A stretch of 64,000 bases of DNA from CBDCVA01 sp965222935 [NCBI: Candidatus Latescibacterota bacterium]. GTDB taxonomy: Bacteria > Latescibacterota > CBDCVA01. The translations under genes were made by a program, and so were the position numbers. The notes under the pieces were generated by a model, which searched no databases, was not told the origin of the DNA, and saw only the letters and a program-made list of their open reading frames with translations. Location: NCBI GenBank assembly GCA_965222935.1, contig CBDCVA010000002.1:2294001-2358000 (forward strand), in the 5' to 3' direction. This document shows positions 9,140-17,702 of the stretch, in pieces (position 1 is the first letter of the stretch; every line of letters starts with the position of its first letter).

Positions 9140-9168
9140 GAAGTACGCTCAGTCCCTCGGCTTGTCAA
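9140..9168 (-). promoter_or_regulatory. Candidate sigma-70-type promoter before DUF6785 copy 2
   Basis: On the reverse strand a perfect TTGACA (9163-9168) stands 17 bases before TACTTC (9140-9145), about 70 bases upstream of the GTG start at 9068. The -35 box is strong and the -10 box is weak. It lies in the only sizeable gap between the three paralogues, so copies 2 and 1 may have their own transcript. Confidence 0.35.
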
Positions 9169-9245
9169 GGTTCAAGCCTCTACGGGAGCTCATGGGGCCG
9201 GTAAGTCCGGGGGCCAAGTCTAGCAGTGGCCCGGATGAAAGGCGT

Positions 9246-11240
9246 TCAAAAATAACGGACCAGCGGGTGGCTCGTGCCTGGGAAGAAGAACACGTCGGCC
9301 AGCACATAGAGAGCGGTTCCCGTGATGTGGCCGACCACGAGACCGATGAAGAATGGCTTACCCCGCTCATACAGCGACTGGCCTCCGACCCCGATGAGGA
9401 CCACCTTGGCGAGCCACGTGAGGAAGAAGGAGCCGAAGTGTCCGATGGTCCCGACCACGACAGGCGAGGTGAAGCCGATCGGGTGCAGCGGCCACCAGGC
9501 GAAGCGGTGGTGCATCATGATCAGAAAGCCCATCATGACCGCGCCGAGTCCGAGAAATCCGAGCCGCTCGAAGTCGGGCCCATGTGGGTTGCGCATCTTG
9601 TTGGCGGCATAATCGAAGGCCCGCGTGTTCAAACCCTGATACTGTCCGGTCCCGAAGTTGTGCGCCCCAAAACGGTAGCCCAGTTCGACGTGGTACCACA
9701 TCGTCACTGCGAAAGCGACGGCAAGGCCGATGACCGATGCGATGACGATGACCCGACCGTTCATCCCCAGCCAGTCGGCGAGCTTGGCGCCGTGCGCGGT
9801 GGCGGGCATGAAGATGGACCACATGTCCGCGATCCAGCCGTAGGAGAACGCGAAGCCCACCATGGCGGGCCCCGATATACCGGCTGAGCCCAGCGTGTGC
9901 ATCGTGAACGCCTGCGGGGTGATCGGTGACCGCATGTAGGGCAAGCCGCCCTCGATGACCAGCCGTGTGGTGCCGAAGTACGCGAGGATGGAGGCAGGTG
10001 CGAAGAGCAGGATCATGGGTGCGGACATGCCTGTGCGGGCCATGAACGCCACCATGTAGAGTGAGCCGGCGAGAACGCACAGCACAGCAAGACGCGGCGA
10101 CATCAGTTCCCGTTCGGGGATCTCCATTTCCATGCCCCGCCAAGCCCGCCGGAAGATGTCGGCCAGGTGACGGCGCCCGGCCCATATCCCGTAAAGGATG
10201 AAGACCCCGAAAGCGCCCCACGTCTGCCAGCCCAGCGAGGCGTAGTAGGACGAGGAAGCATCGGCGGGGCCTATGGAGTATCCGACGCGGTTGAAGAACG
10301 CTTCCTCGAAGCGAACCAAGAGCTGGAAGAACCAGAAGCTGAAGAGCACCTGCGGGCTGACGAAGTAGCATAGCCCGATGACCCAGGGCGTCGCGGCGAT
10401 GACGAGGGGCGGCAAGTCGCGCCCGATGTTGACCAGCCCGCCGAACCGGACGAGCGGAAGCGTGGGCTCGAAGAACGTCGCCACGTTCCACGCGAGCAGA
10501 CCGAAGATGAGCGTAAAGCCGACCAAGAAGCTCGGCTTTCGCGTGACGGCGGGCAAAAGCCTCCGCGAGGTACTGTCCTCCATTAGTGCCATCGGCGGGT
10601 GCATCAGCGGGAAGAGCAGGCGTTCGTGCTCCACCCATTGCTTGCGGAAGATGGCCACCAGCGCGATGCACACCAGGAAGAATGCCCCAATGAAGCTGCC
10701 CCACCAAAGTAACGGCGGGATCCACGCGGCCCAGGGGATGGTCACGCCCTTGGGCAAGCCGTTGTAGAACCAGGCGATGACGTTGCCGGCGGGTGTGGGT
10801 GCGATCCAGTCGGGGATGTGGTCGAGCAGGAGCTTGGCCCATTCGTTTTCGGGCGAGGCGTAGTAGTGCGGCGTCGCCAGCACGGCGACCAGGTACAGGG
10901 CCAGGCTTGCGTCGGCGATCACCGCGACCAGCGCCATCACGAAGATGACGACCAGTTCCTGGGGGCGGAGCGCCCAGACCGGGTTGACCAGTTTCAAGGC
11001 CACATTGATGCCGAAAATCATGGCGAACAGGATGAGGACCGAAAGCCACGTGAAGTAACCGAAGCCCATCCCGTGGATGTTGTGTGCCTGGATGAGGAAC
11101 GGGTAGAGGACGGCGCTGACCCCCGACGCCAGGATACCCAGCGTCAGCGCGCGGAACGTGAGCCCTGAAGCGCCGAAGCCCATCGGACGCTCCGGCATGG
11201 CGGTCCCTTCGGCGGGTTGGGTTACACGTTCGGTGGCCAC
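9246..11240 (-). CDS. DUF6785/OPT-like polytopic membrane protein, copy 3
   Basis: A 664-residue third member of the tandem family; transcriptionally it comes first. GTG start at 11238-11240 (VATER). It shares the hallmark segments 'RLVIEGGLPYMRSP', 'GFAFSYGWIADMW', 'AHGAKLADWLGMNG', 'RFAWWPLHPIGF' and 'YERGKPFFIGLVVGH'. Many hydrophobic helices place it in the inner membrane. The loop after the mid-protein helix pair ('GYSIGPADASSSYYASL') is unlike the other copies. It lies downstream of the CBM9-like genes and of a hairpin at 11361-11395, so it may be transcribed separately from them. It is probably a transporter for the material handled by the neighbouring envelope proteins (inference). 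Confidence 0.85.
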   Translation of the reverse strand: MATERVTQPAEGTAMPERPMGFGASGLTFRALTLGILASGVSAVLYPFLIQAHNIHGMGFGYFTWLSVLILFAMIFGINVALKLVNPVWALRPQELVVIFVMALVAVIADASLALYLVAVLATPHYYASPENEWAKLLLDHIPDWIAPTPAGNVIAWFYNGLPKGVTIPWAAWIPPLLWWGSFIGAFFLVCIALVAIFRKQWVEHERLLFPLMHPPMALMEDSTSRRLLPAVTRKPSFLVGFTLIFGLLAWNVATFFEPTLPLVRFGGLVNIGRDLPPLVIAATPWVIGLCYFVSPQVLFSFWFFQLLVRFEEAFFNRVGYSIGPADASSSYYASLGWQTWGAFGVFILYGIWAGRRHLADIFRRAWRGMEMEIPERELMSPRLAVLCVLAGSLYMVAFMARTGMSAPMILLFAPASILAYFGTTRLVIEGGLPYMRSPITPQAFTMHTLGSAGISGPAMVGFAFSYGWIADMWSIFMPATAHGAKLADWLGMNGRVIVIASVIGLAVAFAVTMWYHVELGYRFGAHNFGTGQYQGLNTRAFDYAANKMRNPHGPDFERLGFLGLGAVMMGFLIMMHHRFAWWPLHPIGFTSPVVVGTIGHFGSFFLTWLAKVVLIGVGGQSLYERGKPFFIGLVVGHITGTALYVLADVFFFPGTSHPLVRYF

Positions 11241-11360
11241 TTTGCTTTTTTCGCGGCTTTGCTGTCGAGGTTTGCGAACGGCGCCGGACAGGACGCACGC
11301 CTCGGGTCGGCATCCTATCAGGATCGCTCAACTCCGGGCCCATGGGTGAGCCGGAAATAC

Positions 11361-11395
11361 GAAGGCCGGAGACCTTCGCCGAGTCCCCGGCCTTC
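11361..11395 (-). terminator. Hairpin after the CBM9-like gene
   Basis: Perfect 9-base arms GAAGGCCGG (11361-11369) and CCGGCCTTC (11387-11395) with a 17-base loop, 27 bases past the stop of the gene at 11423. The bases after it on the reverse strand (GTATTT) are only weakly T-rich, so termination may be partial or Rho-dependent. Confidence 0.4.
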
Positions 11396-11422
11396 AACCC
11401 TGCTGGGCGCTATGCGCCCGAC

Positions 11423-12286
11423 TTACCTGAACAGATGCTTGATCTGCGCCCAGTTCGAAGTCTCGACGGCTACATCTGGGGGACCGACCATGGTCGTGTC
11501 CCCGAGCGTGGACGGGTCGTCACCCTGGCCGTACAGCATCCACTGGGCGTTACGGTTGGCGCCGTCCGCTTCGATCATGAGGAGCCCGTAGCCAAAGACG
11601 CGATCCTCAAACGGCGCCACCCAGGTCGGATCCCACTCATTCATCTTGGTGAACGAGACGGCCGCCTCAAGCGTCCAATTCGAGCCCGAGACGGGATCGA
11701 CGATCGTCTCCGACATGGTGCCTGTGGCCTCGAGGCCGAAGTCCGCCTGGCCTTCGCCGTCCTCGGTGTGGTTGATGTAGCGGCAGCAGAGCCCCTGGTT
11801 GCCGGGGTCCGCGCGCCACCAGTACGTCTGCTTGCCCGCGTCCGCGATGCCCTCGTGATCGGTGTCGAGGAAGATCGACAAGACGTCCGAGTTGGCGAAC
11901 GACTGGCTCTCCGCCCCGACGCTATGGATGTCCCAGACGTTGTCGGTCACGACCGCACTGACATACAAATAGTTGTCGTCCCATGCGGTGAACCAGTCAA
12001 ACGAGAAGTCGTCGCTGGTCCCGCCGGTGCCCTCGGGCTCGAACTCCGTCGGCGGTCTCATGTGCGAGACCTCGGTGAAGTACGGCTGGTCCTGCACGCG
12101 CTCCCATGTCCACGTCCCGTCGGTGAACGCGAAGTCCATCCACTCGGACGGATCGCCGTCAATCATCGGTACCACGCCGGCGGGCAGCTTCGGCAGGTCA
12201 AAATCGGCGCCGAGGTGCGCGTTCGCCGAGCCAGCGAAGGCCAGGCTGACGACACACAGAGCCATGATCCATTTGCTGCGGTTCAT
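11423..12286 (-). CDS. Exported CBM9-like carbohydrate-binding protein A
   Basis: A 287-residue protein. I start it at ATG 12284-12286 (GGGGAG upstream) because a signal peptide follows at once ('WIMALCVVSLAFAGSANA'). The reading frame stays open through an upstream 30-base tandem repeat, but that part is probably leader. The mature part begins 'VVPMIDGDPSEWMDFAF' and continues 'DDFSFDWFTAWDDNYLYVSAVVTDNV', 'DVLSIFLDTDHEG' and 'NWTLEAAVSFTKM'. This is the DOMON/CBM9-like sandwich pattern (a 'DGDxxEW' opening and an acidic 'AWDDxYLY' turn). It probably binds sugars or polysaccharide outside the cytoplasmic membrane. No catalytic domain is present. A second CBM9-like gene lies 254 bases upstream, which suggests a shared glycan-binding task. 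Confidence 0.8.
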   Translation of the reverse strand: MNRSKWIMALCVVSLAFAGSANAHLGADFDLPKLPAGVVPMIDGDPSEWMDFAFTDGTWTWERVQDQPYFTEVSHMRPPTEFEPEGTGGTSDDFSFDWFTAWDDNYLYVSAVVTDNVWDIHSVGAESQSFANSDVLSIFLDTDHEGIADAGKQTYWWRADPGNQGLCCRYINHTEDGEGQADFGLEATGTMSETIVDPVSGSNWTLEAAVSFTKMNEWDPTWVAPFEDRVFGYGLLMIEADGANRNAQWMLYGQGDDPSTLGDTTMVGPPDVAVETSNWAQIKHLFR

Positions 12287-12297
12287 CTTGACTCCCC

Positions 12298-12357
12298 TTA
12301 CTGTGGCTTGGAAAAGGTAGCCTCTACTTACTGTGGCTTGGAAAAGGTAGCCTCTAC
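12298..12357. repeat. Perfect 30-bp tandem repeat in the CBM9 gene leader
   Basis: Two adjacent identical 30-base copies (12298-12327 and 12328-12357), each starting TTACTGTGGCTTGG and ending GCCTCTAC, directly upstream of the ribosome site of the gene starting at 12286. If read in the gene's frame they give two 'RGYLFQATV' units. I saw no further copy elsewhere in the window. It could be a replication slippage product, a dispersed intergenic repeat, or a binding site. Confidence 0.85.
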
Positions 12358-12540
12358 TCATCTCAGGGGCCGGCGACCCCGCTTCCGCCTTTCCTGGTAC
12401 TGCTTCTCCCTTTGATAGCGATGACAGGTTTCTACCTTGTCCCTCTGCCCGGACCAGAGGGAGACTCACTGACAATAGCGTCGCTCAATATAAGACCTCT
12501 CCCATCCTCACGCAAGGCCGTTCCGCAAAAACCGTCCGGT

Positions 12541-13407
12541 CTACTTCAGTTCCGCCGGCAGCGTCTCGACGAGCCGCAGGTTACCCCACGTGTCGCGCCG
12601 GTCGTCGATGCCCGGCCAGGTGACCTCGCCCCAGTCGAGCCCGCGTCGGACGGCCTCGCCCATGTTCTCTATCTCCTCGGAGACGTCTTTGTCGCCGACC
12701 AGAAGCCCTAGCCCGATGATGCGGCCCGCCGTCGGCGCGCCGAAGTTCTCCGCATTGATCGTCAGGCCGTCGTCACCCCACGGGATCGCGATCTCCATCA
12801 CGTAGCCTCCTGGCGTCAGCCGCGCCGCACAGGGTGCGTGAGGTATCCGCCGTTCCTCCTGTCCGGTGTCGTGGCCGATCTTCCATATCGTATTGTCGGG
12901 CGGGACCTCGGGGTCGGCCGTGAACCAGACGACGTGAACGCCGTCGCGATACTGCCCGAAGGGCCACTCGTTGTGGTACAGGTCCAGGAAGAACGCGATG
13001 CCGTCCGTGCGGAAGATTTTGCGAGGACCCTCGTGGCTGACCTGGTGGATGTCATCAGTGGCGCGGACGGCGAAGTAGAGGTAGCCATCATCCCACGCCG
13101 AGCGCACCCACATGTCCAGGTCTTCGGGGCCATTCACGGACGCGAGATGCAGGGGGCTCCCGGGGTCCTCGGCCATGATGCGGACCGAGTCCGCCGCTGG
13201 CCAGTCGTCGAAGCGCGCGTCGACCGCGATCGGCTGGGGAATCCGGGGTGCCCAGAGTGTGCGCTTCCCGGGCTTGTAGGGCGTTGCGCCTAGAGTGAGG
13301 ATCAGCGCCAGCCCCACGATCCCGAAGACTAAAGCGGGAGCACCGCGCGTCTGCACGCCCGCGGCGGAGGGATTGAAAGGTCCTATGAGATGGCGCGCCC
13401 GTCTCAT
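12541..13407 (-). CDS. Exported CBM9-like protein B
   Basis: A 288-residue protein with an N-terminal membrane segment 'ALVFGIVGLALILTLGA' (a signal peptide or anchor) and a CBM9-like domain. The domain shows 'PIAVDARFDDWPAAD', 'SAWDDGYLYFAVRATDD', 'DGIAFFLDLYHNEWP' and 'YVMEIAIPWGDDGL'. Its start codon overlaps the stop of the DUF4159 gene (ATGA at 13404-13407), which implies translational coupling and a shared complex or pathway. The domain appears in sugar- and heme-binding exported proteins; sugar binding is the likelier role here. Between this gene and protein A lie 254 bases with the 30-base tandem repeat and an 8-base hairpin (12440-12462), but no gene. Confidence 0.8.
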   Translation of the reverse strand: MRRARHLIGPFNPSAAGVQTRGAPALVFGIVGLALILTLGATPYKPGKRTLWAPRIPQPIAVDARFDDWPAADSVRIMAEDPGSPLHLASVNGPEDLDMWVRSAWDDGYLYFAVRATDDIHQVSHEGPRKIFRTDGIAFFLDLYHNEWPFGQYRDGVHVVWFTADPEVPPDNTIWKIGHDTGQEERRIPHAPCAARLTPGGYVMEIAIPWGDDGLTINAENFGAPTAGRIIGLGLLVGDKDVSEEIENMGEAVRRGLDWGEVTWPGIDDRRDTWGNLRLVETLPAELK

Positions 13408-14681
13408 CTGGCGGTTGCGACGGCTCTCTGGGCGAGCGAGCCCTCTTGCGTCAGGGCGAAGACGACGGTGTTGACGCCGAACATGAGCATGCCGCGGAAA
13501 TCCATGGGGCGGAAGTTCCAGCCGCTATCATGGGAGTAGCGGGTCCAGAACTTGGCGTACCCCTTGGCCTCCAGAATGGCCATGACGTGGCCGTTGTCGC
13601 GCACGAAATAGTTGACGGGAAAGAGCGTGCCGCGCACCCCGCCCCGGACGGCCCCTGAGCTGCCCCGTTTCACGAATCCATACACACTTTTGTTGGTCTC
13701 CCCCGGAATGTTGCCGCCCGGTGGACCGTCGAAGTCGAAGAAAGTATGGTACACGGGGTGGTCGTTCTGAAGGACCACGCGGTTCCAGTGCCGAGAGCGG
13801 CGCAGCCCCTGCGTCTCCAGCGCATCTTCGAACAGCACATCGGTGAATTGGAGCAGTTCCGACGCGAAGACGAACCCGCCGCTGGCGAGATACTGGCCGA
13901 GGTGTCTGAGCTCCACCTGGGTCGCGTCGAAAACCTGCGATGGGGCGAAGAGGGCCCACGGCACCTCGAACAGCCTGGCGTCGTCCAATGCGATGTCATC
14001 CAGGACGTCCACATGAATTTGGGTGAACTCGTTCACGGCCTCGGACAGATGGGGAAGCGACATCGGGTATTTGGTACGACCGCTGCGGACGTACGTCCTG
14101 GCGATGTGAAAGAAGCCCCTGATCATACGCTTGTCCTCGGGGTCCTGAATGACGAAAGCCCGATCGCGCCCCGTGTCGAGCGCCGAGACGTCCACCATCT
14201 CCAGGGATAGATCCATCTGCCTGACGCCCGCCTTCGCCGCCACCACGGTGCCCGACTCGATCATCGGCTCCAGCGCGGGCCGCTCGAAGCTCGCAGTCCG
14301 CTCCACCGTCGTTGCGGGCCGCACGAGGCTGCCCAGCACCTGGCTCGCCTTCGGTGCGCGGCTGATCCCTCGCGTGTCCACCTTCGCCCGCACGCGCTTC
14401 ATCCGACGCCGCATCTGACGGCGCTTGGGCTTCGGTGCCTTGCGCAGTTCCAGCGGTTTGACCAGCCTCGGCTCGCGCTTGATGAACCGGGTCGTCAAAG
14501 GCTTCACCGCCCGCCTTTCCGCCGAGACCTTCCAGATCGCCAACGATCCGTGGAGCGCGATCGCCACCGCCAGGCTGATGATCCGAATCTTGCGCGTCTG
14601 GCGCGCGGCCACGGCGCCCAGGTCGAGCCCTGCCGAGGGCGTGTCAAAACGCGAACGGGGTCCCGTCGCGGCTTCGTTCAT
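13404..14681 (-). CDS. TonB-like N-anchored DUF4159 protein, copy 1
   Basis: A 425-residue protein starting at ATG 14679-14681 (GGGAG upstream). It has a short cytosolic tail, then one membrane helix 'SLAVAIALHGSLAIWKV', which resembles the N-terminal helix of TonB, then a basic proline-containing stretch rich in K/R ('KPLELRKAPKPKRRQMRRR'). The second half is a DUF4159 domain: 'TKYPMSLPHLSEAVNEFTQI', 'LGQYLASGGFVFASELL', 'NDHPVYHTFFDF', and a C-terminal 'YSHDSGWNF' block. DUF4159 domains resemble glutamine-amidotransferase-like folds (from memory) and have no assigned reaction. It is periplasm-facing. Copies 2 and 3 lie just upstream; the stop overlaps the start of the CBM9-like gene. A link between inner membrane and envelope partners is inferred. 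Confidence 0.83.
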   Translation of the reverse strand: MNEAATGPRSRFDTPSAGLDLGAVAARQTRKIRIISLAVAIALHGSLAIWKVSAERRAVKPLTTRFIKREPRLVKPLELRKAPKPKRRQMRRRMKRVRAKVDTRGISRAPKASQVLGSLVRPATTVERTASFERPALEPMIESGTVVAAKAGVRQMDLSLEMVDVSALDTGRDRAFVIQDPEDKRMIRGFFHIARTYVRSGRTKYPMSLPHLSEAVNEFTQIHVDVLDDIALDDARLFEVPWALFAPSQVFDATQVELRHLGQYLASGGFVFASELLQFTDVLFEDALETQGLRRSRHWNRVVLQNDHPVYHTFFDFDGPPGGNIPGETNKSVYGFVKRGSSGAVRGGVRGTLFPVNYFVRDNGHVMAILEAKGYAKFWTRYSHDSGWNFRPMDFRGMLMFGVNTVVFALTQEGSLAQRAVATAR

Positions 14682-14777
14682 GCTCCTATCTCCCAAACGC
14701 TGAGCTCAAGCAGGACTTCCGCCTGTGAAGGATGCCACCATCAGGAGAGCCGCGCAAGCGGGCGCCGTCAAGGAGGT
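14682..14777. repeat. 96-bp spacer repeated identically at 16106-16201
   Basis: The bases upstream of DUF4159 copies 1 and 2 are identical over 96 bases (14682-14777 equals 16106-16201; offset 1424 bases). They include the ribosome site. Past that point the two spacers diverge. The offset equals gene plus spacer, so the unit was duplicated in tandem recently or is kept alike by gene conversion. Confidence 0.9.
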
Positions 14778-14806
14778 GAGAGACAACATGAGATGGCGCA
14801 CTCGAC

Positions 14807-16105
14807 CTATCGGGCTTCCGCGACGGCTCTCTGAGCGAGCGAGCCTTCTTGCGTCAGGGCGAAGACGACGGTGTTGACGCCGAACGTGAGCGCGTCGCGG
14901 AAATCCATGGGGCGGAAGTTCCAGCCGCTATCATGGGAGTAGCGGGTCCAGAACTTGGCGTACCCCTTGGCCTCCAGAATGGCCATGACGTGGCCGTCGT
15001 CGCGCACGAAATAGTTGACGGGAAAGAGCGTGCCGCGCACCCCGCCCCGGACGGACCCTGAGCTGCCCCGTTTCACGAATCCATACACACTTTTGTTGGT
15101 CTCCCCCGGAATGTTGCCACCTGGTGGGCCGTTGAAGTCGAAGAAAGCGTGATAGACGGAGTGGTCGTTCGGGAGGACCACGCGGTTCCAGTGCCGAGAG
15201 CGGCGCAGCCCTTGCGTCTCCAGCGCATCTTCGAACAGCGCATCGGTGAATTGGAGCAGATCCGACGCGAAGACGAACCCGCCGCTGGCGAGATACTGGC
15301 CGAGGTGTCTCAGTTCCACCTGGGTCACGTCGAACACCTTCGGCGAGGCGAAGAGGACCCACGGCACCTCGAACAGCCTGGCGTCGTCCAGCGCGACATC
15401 ATCCGCGACGTCCACGTGAATTTGGGTGAACTCGTTCACGGCCTCGGACAGATGGGGAAGCGACATCGGGTATTTGGCACGACCCCCGCGATAGGAGCCA
15501 CTGGCGCTGCGGACGTACGTCCTGGCGATGTGGAAGAAGCCCCTGATCCCACGCTTGTCCTCGGGGTCCTGAATGACGAAAGCCCGATCGCGTCCCGTGT
15601 CGAGCGCCGAGACGTCCACCATCTCCAGGGATAGATCCATCTGCCTGACGCCCGCCTTCGCCGCCACCACGGTGCCCGACTCGATCATCGGCTCCAGTGC
15701 GGGCCGCTCGAAGCTTGCGGCCTGGCTCACAACCGTCACGGGCCTGACCAGGCTGTCGAGCACCTGGCTCGCCTTCGGTGCGCGGCTGATCCCTCGCGTG
15801 TCCACCTTCGCCCGCACGCGCTTCATCCGACGCCGCATCTGACGGCGCTTGGGCTTCGGCGCCTTGCGCAGTTCCAGCGGTTTGACCAGCCTCGGCTCGC
15901 GCTTGATGAACCGGGTCGTCAAAGGCTTCACCGCCCGCCTTTCCGCCGAGACCTTCCAGATCGCCAACGATCCGTGGAGCGCGATCGCTACCGCCAGGCT
16001 GATGAGCCTGATCTTCCGCGTCTGGCGCGCGGCCACGGCGCCCAGGTCGAGCCCTGCCGAGGGCGTGTCAAAACGCGAACGGGGTCCCGTCGCGGCTTCG
16101 TTCAT
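14807..16105 (-). CDS. TonB-like N-anchored DUF4159 protein, copy 2
   Basis: A 432-residue protein almost identical to copy 1 in the N-terminal anchor, the basic linker and most of the DUF4159 domain. The clearest difference is a longer loop before 'YPMSLPHL': 'RSASGSYRGGRAK' against 'RSGRTK' in copy 1. ATG 16103-16105 has the same upstream bases as copy 1. One membrane helix ('SLAVAIALHGSLAIW') faces the rest of the protein to the periplasm. It lies 125 bases upstream of copy 1 and 126 bases downstream of copy 3. Length change confined to one loop suggests different partner or ligand contacts. Function not known. Confidence 0.83.
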   Translation of the reverse strand: MNEAATGPRSRFDTPSAGLDLGAVAARQTRKIRLISLAVAIALHGSLAIWKVSAERRAVKPLTTRFIKREPRLVKPLELRKAPKPKRRQMRRRMKRVRAKVDTRGISRAPKASQVLDSLVRPVTVVSQAASFERPALEPMIESGTVVAAKAGVRQMDLSLEMVDVSALDTGRDRAFVIQDPEDKRGIRGFFHIARTYVRSASGSYRGGRAKYPMSLPHLSEAVNEFTQIHVDVADDVALDDARLFEVPWVLFASPKVFDVTQVELRHLGQYLASGGFVFASDLLQFTDALFEDALETQGLRRSRHWNRVVLPNDHSVYHAFFDFNGPPGGNIPGETNKSVYGFVKRGSSGSVRGGVRGTLFPVNYFVRDDGHVMAILEAKGYAKFWTRYSHDSGWNFRPMDFRDALTFGVNTVVFALTQEGSLAQRAVAEAR

Positions 16106-16231
16106 GCTCCTATCTCCCAAACGCTGAGCTCAAGCAGGACTTCCGCCTGTGAAGGATGCCACCATCAGGAGAGCCGCGCAAGCGGGCGCCGTCAAGGAGG
16201 TTGGAGAACCACAAGACGTGGGGCGCCCGAC

Positions 16232-17569
16232 TCATTTGGCGGTTGCGACGGCTCTCTGGGCGAGCGAGCCCTCCTGCGTCAGAGCGAAGACGACGGTGTT
16301 GACGCCGAACGTGAGCATGTCGCGGAAATCCGCAGGACGGAAGTTCCAGCCGCTGTCATGGGAGTACCGCTCCCAGTACCTGACGAATCCCTTGGCCTCC
16401 AGAATGGCCATGACGTGGCCGTCGTTTCGGACGAAATAGTTGACGGGAAAGAGCGTGCCACGCGTGCCGCCGCGGACTTCCCCCGCGGTGCCCCGTTCTA
16501 CATTCCCATAGGCTTTTTTGTTGGACGCCCCTGGCACATTGCCGCCGGGCGGACCGTCGAAGTCGAAGAAAGCGTGGTACACGGGGTGGTCGTTCTGAAG
16601 GACCACGCGGTTCCAGTGCCGTGCGCGACGCAACCCTTGCGTCTCCAGAGCATTTCCGAAGAACTGGTCGATGAATTGCAGTTGGCCCGTCTGGCCCGAC
16701 GCGAAGACGAACCCGCCGCTGGCGAAATACTGGCCGAGGTTTCTCAGCTCCGCCTTGCTCGGGTCGAACTGATTCGTCGTATTGTAAACGACCCACGGCA
16801 CCCCGAGGAGCTTGGCGTCGTCCAATGCGATGTCATCCAGGACGTCCACGTGGATTTCCGTGAACTCGTTCACCGTTTCAGCCAGATGAGGAATCGCCAT
16901 GGGATAGGGCGTGAGGCCCTGTCTTTGGTAGCGACCCGAGGTGAGAAGGCCCTTACTGCGAAATCTGGCGCTGTGGACGAAGGTCCTGGCGACATGGAAA
17001 AAGCCCCTGATCCCACGCTTATCCGCAGCGTCCTGAACGACGAAGGCCCGATCGCGCCCCGTGTCGAGCGCCGAGACGTCCACCATCTCCAGAGACAGGT
17101 TCAGGCTCCTGCCACCGGTCTTCACCGCCGTGACTTTCTCCGACTCGATCATCGGCTCCAGTGCGGGACGCTCGAAGCTCTCGGCCTGACCCACGCTCGT
17201 CACGGGCCTGACCAGGCTGTCGAGCACCTGGCTGGCCTTCGGCGCGCGGCTGATCCCTCGCGTATCCACCTTCGCCCGAACGCGCTTCATCCGACGCCGC
17301 ATCTGACGGCGCTTGGGCTTCGGCGCCTTGCGCAGTTCCAGCGGTTTGACCAGCCTCGGCTCGCGCTTGATGAACCGGGTCGTCAAAGGCTTCACCGCTC
17401 GCCTTTCCGCCGAGACCTTCCAGATCGCCAACGATCCGTGGAGCGCGATCGCCACCGCCAGGCTGATGATCCGAATCTTGCGCGTCTGGCGCGCGGCCAC
17501 GGCGCCCAGGTCGAGCCCTGCCGAAGGTGTATCAAAACGCGAACGGGGCCCCGTCGCTGTTTTGCTCAT
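16232..17569 (-). CDS. TonB-like N-anchored DUF4159 protein, copy 3
   Basis: A 445-residue protein, the first-transcribed and most divergent of the three. It starts at ATG 17567-17569 with GGAGG seven bases before. The N-terminal half matches the others closely ('KIRIISLAVAIALHGSLAI'; a K/R-rich linker), but the DUF4159 half has many replacements and the longest variable loop ('HSARFRSKGLLTSGRYQRQG'). Conserved parts include 'LGQYFASGGFVFASG', 'NDHPVYHAFFDFDGPPGG' and 'YSHDSGWNFRP'. It is preceded by 133 bases after the large barrel gene. The strong N-terminal likeness against divergence later suggests gene conversion of the anchor part. Confidence 0.83.
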   Translation of the reverse strand: MSKTATGPRSRFDTPSAGLDLGAVAARQTRKIRIISLAVAIALHGSLAIWKVSAERRAVKPLTTRFIKREPRLVKPLELRKAPKPKRRQMRRRMKRVRAKVDTRGISRAPKASQVLDSLVRPVTSVGQAESFERPALEPMIESEKVTAVKTGGRSLNLSLEMVDVSALDTGRDRAFVVQDAADKRGIRGFFHVARTFVHSARFRSKGLLTSGRYQRQGLTPYPMAIPHLAETVNEFTEIHVDVLDDIALDDAKLLGVPWVVYNTTNQFDPSKAELRNLGQYFASGGFVFASGQTGQLQFIDQFFGNALETQGLRRARHWNRVVLQNDHPVYHAFFDFDGPPGGNVPGASNKKAYGNVERGTAGEVRGGTRGTLFPVNYFVRNDGHVMAILEAKGFVRYWERYSHDSGWNFRPADFRDMLTFGVNTVVFALTQEGSLAQRAVATAK

Positions 17570-17702
17570 GCTTCTACCTCCAAACAGAAGCTATGATCGA
17601 CAGCAACACGTACTTTTCACGATCCGACCGGCCATAGGGTCCAATTCTATGCACCTCAAGGACGCTTGCCGTGAGCCACGCTAGGCCCGAGCGCACACCC
17701 GT

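Noticed and set aside
12440-12462. Hairpin TCCCTCTG/CAGAGGGA between the CBM9-like genes
   Set aside because: No T-run follows on the coding strand and no known element fits; noted only as structure.
12286-12475. 63-residue N-terminal extension of CBM9-like protein A through the tandem repeat
   Set aside because: It would bury the signal peptide inside the protein; the ATG at 12286 has a proper ribosome site.
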